DNA from: Poecilobothrus nobilitatus
Lineage: Eukaryota > Arthropoda > Insecta > Diptera > Dolichopodidae
Direction: 5' to 3'
Assembly (NCBI GenBank): GCA_947095535.1
Contig: OX352774.1
Span: 4,278,001-4,342,000 of the forward strand
DNA length: 64,000 nt
The position numbers were made by a program, and so were the translations under genes. The stretch's first letter is position 1. Every line of letters begins with the position of its first letter. The notes under the pieces are model-generated. The model made no database searches, had not been told where the DNA came from, and was given only the letters and a program-made list of their open reading frames with translations. Of this stretch, positions 12,401 through 27,200 are shown piece after piece.

Positions 12401-15400
12401 AAAGAGTTTAACTCATTTAGATGTATTAAGTTATCCAATTAATGACAGTTCAAATAAATCAAATATACCTGTTCAACCTGTGGTAAGTTTTCAATTTTAT
12501 ATTATTTATTATTTAGTAAAACTTAATATATACAATTTTTCTATATTCATACATTCATATTCATAATATATAATGCATATATACATGTATGAATGTGTAT
12601 GTTTCGGTAGATAGGAATATTATAAATGTCTTAAATAATTTAACATTTATATTATAATATTAAAAATAAAAAATACTTATAATTGCTATAACTATATGTA
12701 TACCAGTTATAGCACGTGTACTTCAATTAACATCATAAATATACTAAATTATGTTTATATACTTCAAAAGATTTTTATGATATTATACAATTTAATGGAG
12801 CAATTATAAATTAATATAATTTAATAAATTGAAGCGTTTGTATATCTTTTTAATGTAAAGAAAAAAAACCCCAGTACTTATAACACTTATATCTTTAAAA
12901 TTTTAATATATGGTAAATATATTTCTATATATTGTAAAATTAAATATGTGTATTCAATAAAACTGAATCTGCTTCTCCTAATAAAAATAACTCTTAGTTT
13001 ATTATATATATAAATATAATATTTGTCATAACACACAGCCTTTTACTCTTATAGTAATTTTGATGATATGTTAGACATCCAAAAAAAATTGTTATAATTC
13101 TTCATATGAATCAATTGTGTTAATCAAATAATAATTCAATTAGTATATTAAATTACCTTTATAAATTAAAAAAATATGTTTAGTACATATATTTAAAAAA
13201 TAAAAACTCGTATACTATTTCTTTCCTTTATAACGTTGAAATCCATTTAGCGAAACCTTAATTAATTTTGGGAATTTAAAATTACAAAAGTAATCAAATT
13301 GAATTCAACACATAAAACTCAAAAGGAAAAAAAAACACTTTTGATAAAAAAAAAAAAAAAATACAAAAGGGTATAAATTTTTTTCTTTATATCCTTTTTT
13401 CTTTTTTAATATTACAAGCCTGAACCTTCAGATTTACTATCACCTCAATCTCAAACCGATTTTTCAATATGTGATACAACATTACAAAAATCAAAAGATT
13501 TTCAACAAGAACAACAACAACCGCAACATCATCATCAAATACATGTTAATTCCCCAAATATAAAGGTATTACCATCGTTATATCAACATAATCCATCATC
13601 ATCAGTTTCAACAGGAACAACAACAACAGCAAGTTCAAGTACTTGTAATAAAATCTGTTGTCTTGGTAAAACTACAATTAGCAGTACTGAAACATCAATT
13701 ACAAACGAACAATATGATTCGGGTCGTACAAGTAGTCATAAAACGGTTTCTGGTACAGCATTAGCTGCGGCATCACTTAATGCTGCTTCAATTCCTCATA
13801 TTAGTGGATCAATTTGTAATTCAAATAATTCACCACATTTTATACAAATAACAACACATCAAAATTTACCTGTTGGTAAAGGTACTTTTAAAAGTGGTGG
13901 TAGCATTAAAAAAAAATCCACATTTGGTTTAAGCAGAAAATCACCGGGTTTAAGTAAAAGTGAAGTAAGTATAGATATGTACATACATACAACAGAAAAG
14001 AAAGGAAAAAAGAGAAAAAAAAAATCCCAATTTTTGTTTTTTGAAATTTTTATCCGAAAAAAATTAAATAATTATTTAAATTAAATTTATTTATATAATT
14101 TAAATTTTTAATTATTCAAAATGTTTAAGTTTTGTAATTTTTAATTTTATCTTATTATATATAGATATTTTATTAATCATAATCATACTTAAAACAAATA
14201 ATAAATATTTATTTTTCTTAAATTTATTAGTTTACTTTGTTTTTTTTTTTTGTTGCCGAGTCATTTTTCGTTTTGTTTTATAAATATTAACCCTATGCTT
14301 TTATTTTCAAAAAGGGATATTAGCTTAACAAAATTTTTCTTCTGTTGTATTCAAAAACAACAAAATAATAATTAAATTTTTGGAATTTATCCAATAATTG
14401 TTATTGTTCTTTTATCTTAAAAGGAGATCTAATTCTTCATTTACTTTATCCAGTTGTCTTCTTTTTCAGTCCTATTTATTTACTTTGATTCTATCTTCTA
14501 TAATACATCTAGTATATTTTATCATCTTTGCAACCCTTATATCAGTACTGACCTAGATTTTTATTTGAATAAAACAAAAAGAAAAAATAAAAAAAAAAAA
14601 AATAAAAACTTATCTTTTTGTAAACCTCATACCACAGTATTCATCCCTCTCATTTCAGCCCTATCATAGCCACAATCCTTAATTAACTTGAACTGAGTTG
14701 GTTATAAATTTTGTTTATGTACTTTGTACTTTTTTTTTTATTATTTATTTACACTTTTTTATGTTTATTTATCAAAGAATAAAGAGATTATAGTCTTAAG
14801 TTGACAATTTTGAACTTAAATATATATTTTTTATTTATTATTTTTTTTTTTTTGAGAAACCGGTAATAGAACAAAATATTTAAGAGAACCTAAATACACT
14901 TTAAAATATGTTCACCACACTCTTTTTGTAATATAATATAATGTAATATAATATGTATTAAAGTAATATTTTATTTTTCAAAAATTTATGTTAAGAATCT
15001 TATCTTCTTTTTGTTTTTTTTTTTTTTTTAAATCCCACAGATGTCGCATTAAGTTCTTAAGATGAAAATTAGATATAATTTTATATAAAAATATAATGTG
15101 TTTGTTTTAATCTAACGTGTTTTTTTTTTTATATAAAATATTGAAATAAAAAAAATTAATTTGAGAGTTTTGCACTTATTAGAATTAAAAGTTAAAAGGT
15201 TTGTTTTTCAGAATTTCATTTTAAAAAATATTTATTTTATATATTTATTTCAATTTTTACAAATTTTTTATTAAAATAAATATATTTATTCGGTAGAATT
15301 GACGCCTATTTACTTTGAGTTTTCTTTTTAATTTAAATTCTCAACATTTTTAACTACTTTTTAATTTTCTTTTTGTTTGGATTTTTTGTTTTTTATATCA

Positions 15401-18400
15401 CTTTAAAGTAATGTTTTACGAAATTTTTTTTCTTTTAATGGAATTACCGCCTCTATATAAAACTTTTTTTTTTATAATTACACGCAATTAAACTGGTCTA
15501 TATATTTATATATACATTTACAGATACACATATATATATATATATATATAAATACTAAATATATTTATTGACAAAAACAAAATTTCTATTGTATATTTTT
15601 CAAATATTTATTTAACATTTTTAATTCTCCAACTAATGATCTTATTTTTTAGCCTTCCTCATTAATCCCCTTAATTTATTTAGTTAAATTTTTAATACAC
15701 ATATTATAGTGTTATAAAAGTTCTAATCGATTAATTTTATTGTTTTACATATTTCATTAATTTTAATGTCTAAGTAAAACAGAATATATTTTTAAGTTCC
15801 GTCTGATAGATGTGTTTTATACTGTAAATAAATAAAAAAAAATTATTATAAAATATATAATACATATATATGTACATACATAAGTAAAAAATTATATTCT
15901 TAAGATAAAATTTTAAACCATTTCAAGAATTAAAAATAAAAATATGTAAAAACAATAACAAAACATTCGAGATAATTTATTGGGAGAAAATGACATACAA
16001 TATTTAGAAAAAAAAAAATTGTCATTGGAGTAAAGGAAAAACAATTCGTATAATAACCAAAACCTTAATTAGCAACATTGGCATTCCATTAAATCATTTT
16101 GTAAGAAAGAAAAAAAATAAGATACATAATTTATAATTAAAACCCATGTTTAAAAAAAAAATAAAAAAAATTACAGCAAATTATTTTTGCTTCGAACTCA
16201 TAAAAATAAACTTTATATGTTACATCTTAATGTATGTATGTACTTATGTATATGTCTATTTACTTCTTTGTTTGTTTGTTTGAGCGTAAAACCATAAAAG
16301 ATAAAAAGGATATTTTTTTACATCCTTCTTATTATCTTAATTTTCTACATTTTTTCGATTTTTTTTTTTTTACATTTTTTGTTTTTCATTTCTTTATTTC
16401 GTTTTCTTATTTTTTTTTAAGTTTTCTAACTTACCAACTAAATTATCTTAAAAATGTATAAAATTTAACGAAAGCATCCAAACATTCAAAAAAACATAGG
16501 TACCTAGGTTCTTGTGCTACTAAAATATATATTATGTTTATGAACAACAGCATACATATATGTATATGTATGTAAATACTACATATACATATCTGACTAC
16601 AATTTTGAGCAAAAAAATGGTAATACTTGCACAATAATAAAAAAATTTAATATGTTTCAATTTTTAACATTTTAATTTTTTTGACTTTTTTTTGTCAAAT
16701 ACATTTTCTTATTCAAAGTTTTTCTTAGTCAAATACATTTTAAAATTCTTATTTTTGTTTTAATTTTAATTTTGCACAAATTCAGAGTTTATAAATTTTG
16801 TGAAAATACGCATATAATATATTAATAGGTACCCCATTTCCAGGTACAAAATTCAATTTAACCTATAGATAGTTTTGATTTATTTTAATTTTTTTTTTTT
16901 TTAGACAAAGTAAGTTAAAGAATAAATGTACTAGCATATTATACTTAACTTGTCTGTTAAAATACCTATAAGCTTTTAAAATACTAAACTTTTTTTTTCG
17001 GTCTTATTTGGTTCCAATTTTATAAAAAAAAAAATAGTTCAAAAAACGCTTCTTAACATCTAAATGAGTAAAAAATAAATCCCCTTCTATAAAAATAAAA
17101 TCTCGATATCGCCGGTCATCAAATTTAAAGAAGAAGATTGAGAGTCCAGCACCCTATTTATTTGATTAATAACATATTTTTATATATATTTTGTTCTGTT
17201 AGTGCTTAATGCTTAATCCTTAAAGAACGTTGAAAATCTTCTTTAGGAAAAAATTTGTAAATTGTTTTTTTTTTTTTTTATATTATATCGTCCAGATATA
17301 AATATCTGTCGATATTTTTAGGACCCTTTTGCTTTTAGCATGTGGGCCATCTTGGTACAAGTATACAATTATAATGTAAATTGTTATTATGATTAATTTT
17401 GAATTTTAGAGTCTTATAAATTATATAATTTTAGAAAATTTTATGCTTATACACTTTTAGGTCATATATCAATCCGAAAAAATGTGCAAATTTGTATTAC
17501 ACAATACACTGTTTGTTTGGCTTAGATCTTATTAAAAAATTAATTTTTTGACACATCTCCTGAAGTTTCCTGTTAGCTGTTATTACCTGTTAGAATAGAC
17601 CGCCTGTAGTAGAAAAATACGTTTTCAATCTGATTTTTAAAATTATTTACTTATGAATCATTTTATAAAATTTTAGATCGCCCATTATTAAAAGGTTTAA
17701 AGTTAAAAACTTTTAATGCTGGGAGGAATTTGCAAATAACAATTTAAGAGCTGTTGAAATTTTTTAAAGATGAAATACAAAAATTTAACAGAATATTTTT
17801 AATATTGTATTTTTTGTTTTTTCAAATATTTTTTCAGAGAAAAACATCTAACAAAACTGAAATTTTTATTCACACTACATATTTATGCTAAAATCCATTT
17901 ACTATAAAGATTTTGTTTAAAATATTTGTAATTTCTAATAAATTTTATTCTCACCCCAAACATTTTTTAAAGTCTTTTTAAAATAAAAAGTATAAATAAA
18001 TATTGCTATTTTTTGCTCATATCTGTATATAAAATAAACATTTTTTAAATCTTCTAATATAGCAGAATAAAATAAAGAATCCAAAATAAAAAAAAAAATA
18101 TATACCTATAATAAAAGAAAATAATATTATAAAAATTAAAATAACATATTTTGCTTCAAGGAAAATTATTTTAAATGTTCTTCTTCTAACTCTTAACCTG
18201 TTTTACCTTTATTGTCTACCTTTCTTCCTAGCCAAATGTATTTATCGCAAAAAAAATATCCTTCAAAATCATAAGAATTAAAATCTTAAGAGCTTCTTTT
18301 AATCGTAACATAACTACTTTTATGTATATTGTAATAATATTCGACCTCATAATATTTCTACCATACTCCTACAACTACATACTACTATATATACTTATAC

Positions 18401-21400
18401 TATACTGCTACTTCTATATGCACCTACTACTTATTCTAGTATTTGTTTTATTACATTTTTCATTATTATATGCGTACTGTATATATAATATAGAACCGAC
18501 ATTCCATGTTTTAATCTTTTAAGCTTTCAATTATAAAAATTGACTAAAAAGTCCCAAAGCAACAATAGAAAAAAAATTATAAAAATTAAAAAACTTAAAG
18601 AAAAGACAAAAAATTAAAAAGCAGCAAATTTTCAAAAAAGTGTTTAGTGTTGAAAATAAGTTAACCTCGATATGAAAGAAATTTTTCCTTTTTCAATATA
18701 CTCTCTGATATGCTCTCCCATTTTCCACCTATACTAATATTCTTTCCATCCAAATACATTTTCACCATCACCATGTGAAATTTCAAAGATTAGTTTTTTT
18801 TTATTTTAGTTGTTTCTTCTTTTTTTTTTTTTTTTTGTAAGGCGTTTCAGAATAAATTCAAAATTAGAAGTTAAGGGAGAAGATGATTGCGGAATTTTTT
18901 TGTCTACCATAATTGTTTTTATTATAATTTTTTTAATTGTATATTTTTTAAGGATTTAGGGTTCAATTTTTTTTTTTTTTACTTTTTTTTTTTTTAAATG
19001 TAAAAATAAGCGTAAAATATTTATTTAATGCTTCGCAACATGCTTCTTATGAATTAAAATACAAATTTTTCCCTTAAATTTTTTTTGTTTTTTAATAATT
19101 TCCAAAAATTTGCTCCGGAAACGAAAATAATGCTTTTCTTTTTGTTTTCTCTTGACCTTTCGGTTTTAAATAAAAAAAAAAATTAAAAAAAACTTTTAAG
19201 AATACCTTTATTTAATTTTTTAAATTTATATCATATACGCAACACAATCTTATTTTGGTTAACCTTTCGTTAATTGGTAAAAAATTAATAAATTCGAAGG
19301 TGAAAATTTCTATACAAAGATTTTAGAAGATTGAAAATTAAGAATATATAATAATATTTTTATATATAAAGCTTTTAATATACATTTATATATATAAATA
19401 AATAAAACATATATATATAATAATATCGCGGGAACTGGCATAATATAAAATGTTTGCGTCCATTTACTTAAATATAACTTACTCTTGTACGGAATAAAAT
19501 TCAAACATTTTTTTTTTAAAACCACTTTTTTAAAATTTAACATATCGACATTCGAAGTCATTATTTTTTGTACATTTTTTCAATTTACTTAAAACACATA
19601 TAAAATAAAATGATAATAAATACATAATATATATATCAATCATTTTTAATACATGTTATTTATTTTTGAACAGGTTTCAAGTTCAGAATATTTTTCGGTA
19701 CATTTTTGCACAGAAAATGGTGGTATCGAGGAAGAATTAATACAAATTAAAAAAGGAATTACACTACAGTAAGTTTTTTTTTTTTTTTTCAAGTTAATTT
19801 TTTACTTTTTAATTTATTTTTTGTTTTGTTTTTGTTTTTATTTTTTATTTCTTTACTTATTAAATTATTTTAAAACATTTTATTTGGATAATAGGGAAGC
19901 TCTTGATGGTGCTCTTAAGCGAAGAAATTTAACTTTTTCACAAATTAATATCGCTGATAGCAATATACATAGCGTAGTGGAGACAGGTATAATAGTTAAA
20001 ATAAAATAAATTAAATTTAAATAAGAATTTTATAATATATATAATTATTATTAAAAGGTTCTCCACCTTATGGTACTTTAATTGATGAAAACATTGATAC
20101 TGAATACTTACTTGGGAAAATTTTAATAATAACGGAAAAAAATGACACGTATCTTAAAAGTACAAGACTTGGAAGTTTACAAAAAGCAGCATCTTTTGTA
20201 ATTTCGATTAAATTATAATAATTTTAAATCATTTATTATTATTATGTTGTTGTTTTTTTAATTTAAAATATTTATTATTTATAGGGTTCTCGTGCCAGAC
20301 CACCACGTCTTTTATCATCAGCATCAACTGAAGAAACAAGTTCAGAACCAGATCCAAAAGTGGTTCCTGGTAAACAATTAAAGCAACGATGGTCTGGTTT
20401 ATTTGGAGTTAAAAATCCACAACAAAATCAATTATGTGAACTATTAGCAAAATTTGGAAAACAAGGTGGACCACCGAAAAAGTCATCTATACATTTAGAA
20501 CATTCAAATTTTCAAAATGATGCTTTAAAATATTTACATAATGCCCATAAATGTTGGCGTGATTTTGTTCATTATGAAGATTTACCTGATAATGAAATTA
20601 AAATTCAATCAGCTATATGGGAATTGGTTACTACAGAAATTGATTACATCCATACATTACAGACTGTGACCGATGTAAGATTGTTTAAATGTTTATGTCC
20701 ATTAAAATTATAATTAAAAGATTATAATATTCCTAGTTATTTCTTGCTTGCTTGGAGGCTCTTCAAGAAGAAGGTATTTTAGCAGACATTGATCAAAATA
20801 AATTATTTTCAAATATAGGAGAAATTTGTGAAGCAAATTTAAAATTTTGGACGTCACATTTGTATCCAATGGTAGCAGATAGCACAGTGAATCATACTCC
20901 AATGCGTATAGATTATTTTGATCAAGGATTTGTAACGTTTGGTTCAACTTTTTCACCATATAAAGTCTATTGCGCTGAGCAAAGTACATGCCAATTCTAT
21001 TGTAAAGAATTAAATCGTAATAACACAGTATTTGCATCATATTTGGCATGGTGTGAAGGACAAAAAAATTGCAATAGATTGCGTCTTGCTGATATACTCG
21101 TTCGACCAATGCAAAGACTGACTAAATATAGTTTACTTTTAATGGCAGTAAGGAAACATATATTTATCGAGAACGATGCAGAAATGATTGATTCTATGGT
21201 AAAATAAAAAAAATTCATTATATGTATTAGTGAAATAATAAAAATATATGTTTTTTTAATCTAAAGATTCGTTCTGTAGAAAATTTCGTTTATAGTGTAA
21301 ATACTCATTTATCAACAAGACAAGAAAATGAACGCTTAAAAGGTATCATGGCCCGAATTGAATCATATGATGTGGTGGTAAGTGATGATATGTTTTACCG

Positions 21401-24283
21401 TAATCACTTTAATTAAATGATTTCACATTCTTTCTTTACAGGAAGCAAATAATGAACAATTAGAGAGATTCATAAAGCAATATAGTCAAATGTTTGATTT
21501 ATGTGCACCTATGAAAGGTTGCTCCAATCAACATTGTCGACATTTATTCATGGAAGGTGATTTAAAACTAAAAGATAATATTAGTAAATCAGATGTCCAC
21601 TGCTTTCTGCTAACCGATATCCTTCTCATATGCAAAACAATTTCAAAGAAAAGTCAAGGTGCGTTAAAAGTAATTCGTCAACCATATTTTACAGATCGCC
21701 TAACAATAAAACACAAAGATAACAGTCTTTACTGTGTTTATTTAAATGAATTTCAAGTTGCAATAGCTGCATTCACTTTACAGTGTTCGGAAGCAAAAAA
21801 TTGGCATGATGGTATTACAAAAGCAAAACATATCTATACAAGACTGAAACAGAGCATACCATATGATATTAGTTTACGTGGTTATGGTCAATGTACGAGC
21901 GGTGATAATGTTAATATGTTAGGTGTTAAAAAGAGTCCATTAAACAGTTCTAGAGGAAGTCGAGTATCAAGTTTAAATAATAGTCACAGCGGATCTGTTG
22001 AGCTAAATGATTCAAGAAACATATCAGTCGATTTTGAAAAGGCGAATTCTCTGTCTAGTGACGAAGGTACAAATTTCAGTAAGTACGAATTTTAATAATT
22101 AATCATTTTTATTTATTGTTTATTTAATTCATTATACAGATAGCCAACATTTAACACAAAAAACAAAGACTCCAATAGCAGTAAGTCCTCAAAAACAGAA
22201 AACAGCAACTGCTAATACTCTGAGCGTTCAACCACTGCATAATTTAGGTCAAAGTTTACCAAATTTAACATCACCACAAAATCAAATTAGGTAATTATAT
22301 ATGTATTAAAACTGATTTTACCATAAATTTTTATTTTAATCGTATTAAAAACCTATTGCAAAATTTAAGTTTTTAATCTATGCTTAAAGCTTACTAAATA
22401 TGCAGTGCTTCAAAATCCAATATCAATTAAAATTAATTAATCACATAACAAAACTAAACACAAACTGCTTTTTAAATGCTTTTTATTTCCTAAATTGAAC
22501 AACAATTGAAACTTACTCTAGTACACTTTCGTTAAGTAAAAAAAAAATAAACTCACCCAAATTTGTATTCTGCTTCAATTATAATTTAAAATTACAAAAT
22601 TGCTCTTTGCTTTAATTTTCTCTTTCTTTTTATATAAGATAATTTTTACCAAGTGAAGAAAATCATTTTAACTGATCGTCGATCTTTATTCGAACTCTGC
22701 TCTTAAAACAATTACTCAAAAATGAAATCCTTTGTAAAAAAAAAAATTAAATTATTTTATAAATATTGCTAAACATTGCATACTTTTTAATTATAATTTA
22801 TTTTTATTTATTTTGATTTATTTTTTACTGTGTTTTTTTTTTTTTTTTTGTTTTTTGGGAAAATAATAAATTACTACATGTATGCACCACCACCACCACC
22901 ACCACAACCATCACAACTAAAATTACAATCTATAATATCATTAAAAAAAATATATTTATAATGCATAATATATATAAATAAAAATTAACCTCATATTCAT
23001 TCGAAACTGTATTATGTATTATGAAAAAAAAAAATCCTGAAATTGTATAGTTGTAAACTTTACCATACTTATAGTAACAATACGTTGCTTGTTCCCGGAT
23101 ATGGAAGAGGTTGTCCCTCAAACAATTTATTATCACCAAGCCATCGTGGAATATCATACCCACCACCTAGTCCGACAAGGTAATAATTTTTAATTATCAT
23201 TTAATTTTTTTTAATTTTTTAATTTATTAATTTAATTTTTTTTTTTTTTTTATTTTTAATAGTTAGTTTAATTTAAATTATTTTAGTTTTATTTTAAGTT
23301 AAAAGAATAAAAATTAAAATTTTACGTTAGTATTACGTTAAAATATACATTTTTATAAAATTTTATTTGAAATAAGTTCGAAATGGGGGTTGGTATTTTT
23401 TATTATCTTTCTTGAAAAAGAAATTATGTACAATATTTTTACTAATTATATAATAAATTATTTACATAATAATAAATTAATGAATATATATTCTATATAA
23501 CAAATTCAAACTCTGTATAAAGTTTATATCTTCACTTTAAAACCAAATATTGCATCGAATTTTTATACATTACATTCAAGTAACAGAACAGAAATATGAA
23601 GCACAATTTTGAAAAGTAAATGTTTAATATACAATAAAAATAATCTGCAAAGTTCAACAGTACTTTTTAATATTTCTACAACAAATTTGAAAAATAGTTA
23701 CCTATAAAGTTATAATTTTAAATAAATAGATTAGGGGGCAAAAATTAATTACTATAATAATTAAAATCTAAATTTTCGATTTTTAATTTTTTTTAGTAAA
23801 GAATGTCAGCCCGAATTTCCTTTTTAAATTTTTTCTTTATCCTTTCATCCAAAATTCAAAACTTTTTTTTATACCTTTATTTATTACCCTTTTTTTTTTC
23901 TCAGAGGAACATTACGAAGAGGTTTCGCATTCTCATCGACAATCAAAAATCCTCCATTAGTAAAAACAAGAAATATAACATCACAAAATAGTGTTAATTG
24001 GTATCAAACTGCAACAACAAAAATAGGTAATTTAATAACACAACAGCAACAACCTCAATCACAACCACAGCAGCAGCAACAACAACAACAACAACAGCAA
24101 GAAGGTCTTCTTCATTCAATTGGATTATTATCATCTTCATCAGAAATTTTAATTTCACCTCAAAATCCAATACAAAAAATTCCTAGTAGTTGTACATTAC
24201 AAACAACAACAACAACAACAACAACCACAACAACACCAACAGTTGAATTATTGAAACAAACCACAAATGAAAGTGATGTGTGA
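9419..24283 (+). CDS. Rho guanine nucleotide exchange factor, PLEKHG5-like (DH-PH), 13 exons
   Basis: Predicted exons: 9419-11557, 12393-12482, 13419-13964, 19674-19768, 19895-19986, 20058-20197, 20285-20674, 20737-21198, 21267-21377, 21442-22078, 22140-22290, 23075-23179 and 23905-24283. All junctions are GT..AG and phase-consistent, giving 1,778 residues. Residues 1-925 are low-complexity Ser/Thr/Asn-rich, probably disordered. Residues 926-1034 look like a ubiquitin-fold Ras-binding-type domain (inference). The DH domain spans about 1140-1350, with IWELVTTEIDYIHTL and RLADILVRPMQRLTKYSLLL. The PH domain spans about 1390-1490, with LFMEGDLKLKD, HCFLLTDILLICKT and a YLNEFQ segment typical of PLEKHG5/Syx. 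The tail has polyGln and polyThr runs. The family activates Rho GTPases by nucleotide exchange at membranes and junctions. An in-frame TAG two codons before the ATG fixes the start unless there is an upstream exon. Intron 3 is 5.7 kb. I am confident of the family; the fly symbol is not assigned. Confidence 0.88.
13965..19673 (+). other. Large intron 3 of the RhoGEF gene
   Basis: 5.7 kb of AT-rich DNA between two clear coding exons. It holds TA microsatellites (about 15532-15550), long T tracts and small chance ORFs. I see no nested gene, TE coding remnant or hairpin that stands out. Its size, and its position between the disordered N-terminal half and the RBD/DH/PH half, would suit an internal promoter for a short isoform, but nothing in the sequence proves one. 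Confidence 0.6.
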
Positions 24284-27200
24284 TTTAGTTATTCTCTGCC
24301 GATGATAATAATTTATTCCATATATACATATATATATTATGTATATGTATATTATACATATATAAATAATTAAATTATAATAAAATTTTAGAATTAAAAA
24401 AAAAAAAAGAAAATTAATTTTAAGAAAAGCAAAATTCTATAGCTTTATTTTAACACAAACAAATAAATTAATTAATTTAATAATTTAATAAAATATTATA
24501 ATTAAAAAATTAAAATACTTAAAAAACATATTATAAATTTATATTAAAAAAAATTAAATGTTGCAAATTTATCATCTATTTCAAATAATATACACATATA
24601 TCTCTATATATATATGTTATGTACATATAATATTATATTATATACATCTATACAATATTTGATCATACATTATATAAATTTATATATGGTCAATATACCA
24701 AACATATAAGAAAATAAGCCTTGTTCGTATTCCAAAAATGTATTATAAAACTTTTTAGAACTACTTACTAAATAGTAACATACATTTTTTTTTTTTTAAT
24801 ATTAAGATAAATATAAAATTACAAGAAATATAAAAATGGTGCCAGAAAATATAATGCACATTAAATGGAAAAAGGTCAAATTCATTTTCAAAAGTTACAA
24901 AAAAAAAAAAAAAAATGTTGAATTTATATAATTTGGAATGAAAAACTAAATAAAAAGAAGCTATAATACTCGTAATAAATATTGCTAATCTGTTTATTTA
25001 AATTTGACCTTATTTCAAAGCACCATAAACATTTGTTATATTACGAGTATATTTGTAAAAATTTATTTATGTAAGTTATAATTTTTATATGTGTAAGCAA
25101 TTTCGAAAGATGTATGTACTTTATTTATTTTTTTAATTTTTAATTTTTGTATACACTTTTAACTAAAAAGTTTGATGTATTCATCTTCAAAAAGTTTCAT
25201 TATTTCGAATTGCTCTAAATAAGGCCTAAAAAAAGAAATAAAAAAAAAATATTATAGCTAATATTCAAAAAAAATACTCCGTTCGAAAAAGAGTTAAATT
25301 ATTTTAAAAACACTTTTTTAAATAAAAAAAATTATATTACCGAGTTGTTCAAAAAACAAAAAAAAAAAAAAAATTAAAAAATAATACTGATAAAAAACAA
25401 GCAATGATTAAAAAAAAAAAAAAACAAGGAATTCCATCCATCGAATTCATTTATACGGTAGATAAAGTTTCAAGAAAAATTAAAAATTGTGTAAAACAGA
25501 AGGCAGTTGGTCGCTGGGATATAAAAATCAAGAACAGATTGAACTAATAATTCAATTGTGTAGGTAAAATAAGAGAATATAAGGAAAGCAAGTTATATAG
25601 ATATTGTTCATATTATCATATTATCTTTAATACATATTTTTTATTAAAATTATTTCCGAAAAAAAGACGTTTCAAAATAATAGGAGTTAAAATAAAAATT
25701 GCATAAGCATCAACTTGCAATATACATACATACATATACATATTTACATATTAATACATAAATAAGGATCTTCTCTCTCTTGTTATAAATTTTATGTTAC
25801 AAGTTAATCTGTTTGCTATATTTTTGATTGATTGGTTGATGGTATAAAATCAAAATTCAAAATTAAAAAAAAAAAAAACAAAATTACTTAAATATAATCA
25901 AATTTTCGAAATAAAACAAATTTTTTTTTTTTTAATATAAAAATTGTGTCAATTATTTTAAAGAAAACGATACTTAAACCATCTCAAACGGTAAAGGTTT
26001 TTTATCATTAATTTTTTTTGTGGAAATTAGAGAAATTTTCATAATTTATTTTTTGAATTTTCCACAATGCAAGTATGTATGTATGTAACATTGTGATTGT
26101 ATTTTGTAATACACTACGCCATAATACTTAACCCTTATGCCTTTATTCAAATTCTTGGTACAAATATAACAATTTTAGGTTTAAATTAATATATCTCCCA
26201 CATTTTTTGAATTGCAAATCTGTAACTTCGTGACATCTTCAATTAAAGTGCTATGAATCAAAGACATGCTAAATATATATATATATATGGTTTGGTGAAG
26301 ACAATTAGAATTTGGGGAACGATGCCAACTACGTTGCTTTGATTTGATAAATATTGCTTTGATTGCAATGCTTCTGAAAATTAAAATTTTTTTATTTAAT
26401 TCTTTTTTAATTATTCTTTTATTTTGTATTCTTTTTATTCTTTTCTTATTTAAATTAAATTATGAAATATTTTGTTAAAGTTAATTTCTGAATTAAAGTT
26501 ATAATAAAAAACAAAAACATTTACATAATATTATTATTTCTTATACAAAATGTATGAAAAACGTTATTGGTACAAACAAATGTACCAAGGATTTGATTAA
26601 AGGGGGGTTCAACAAGGGTTTGACATAAGGGTTAATTAATAACTAAAATAACTTTAATAATAAAGTTTACTTACACACTACAAAATTAATAACTTTAATT
26701 TGTTAAAATATATTGAATTGTTATTATAATTTTTTTTAATCAATTTAAAAAGATTGTTTCTTTTTTTTTAATAGATTTTTAACATTATGATATTATATTG
26801 AATCTTGTCTAATTTTAATTGAATTGTGACTGACAAATTTGACATACATACATAATAAATGTAAGGACATACATATATGTATTGAAAGGAGTAGAAAAAA
26901 GTTGATATGTACATAATAATATACTAATATTCATATTATTTTATGTTTAAATATAAAATAAGTTATTATTTTTCAAAAACTATCAATAATTGAATTGCCC
27001 ATTAATAACAAAAAGCAGGTTAGATTATTTTAGCAAAATTTAATATGGAAAGTATTTAGGCAAAGAAAATAAAGTCACATCAACACAAACCTACATATTG
27101 CGTATGTACATATGTATGTACCAAATTAAAAGAAGCTCTTCTGAAATGATTTATGTATGTAAGTACAAAGCACCTCAATGGTATATGTACATAAATGTAC

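Noticed and set aside
20714..21218. Minus-strand open frames over the RhoGEF DH domain
   Set aside because: They are antisense shadows of exon 8, which carries the conserved DH motif on the plus strand.
22878..22920. CAC repeat that would encode a poly-His run
   Set aside because: It lies inside intron 11 of the RhoGEF gene, between exons that join in phase without it; treated as a microsatellite.
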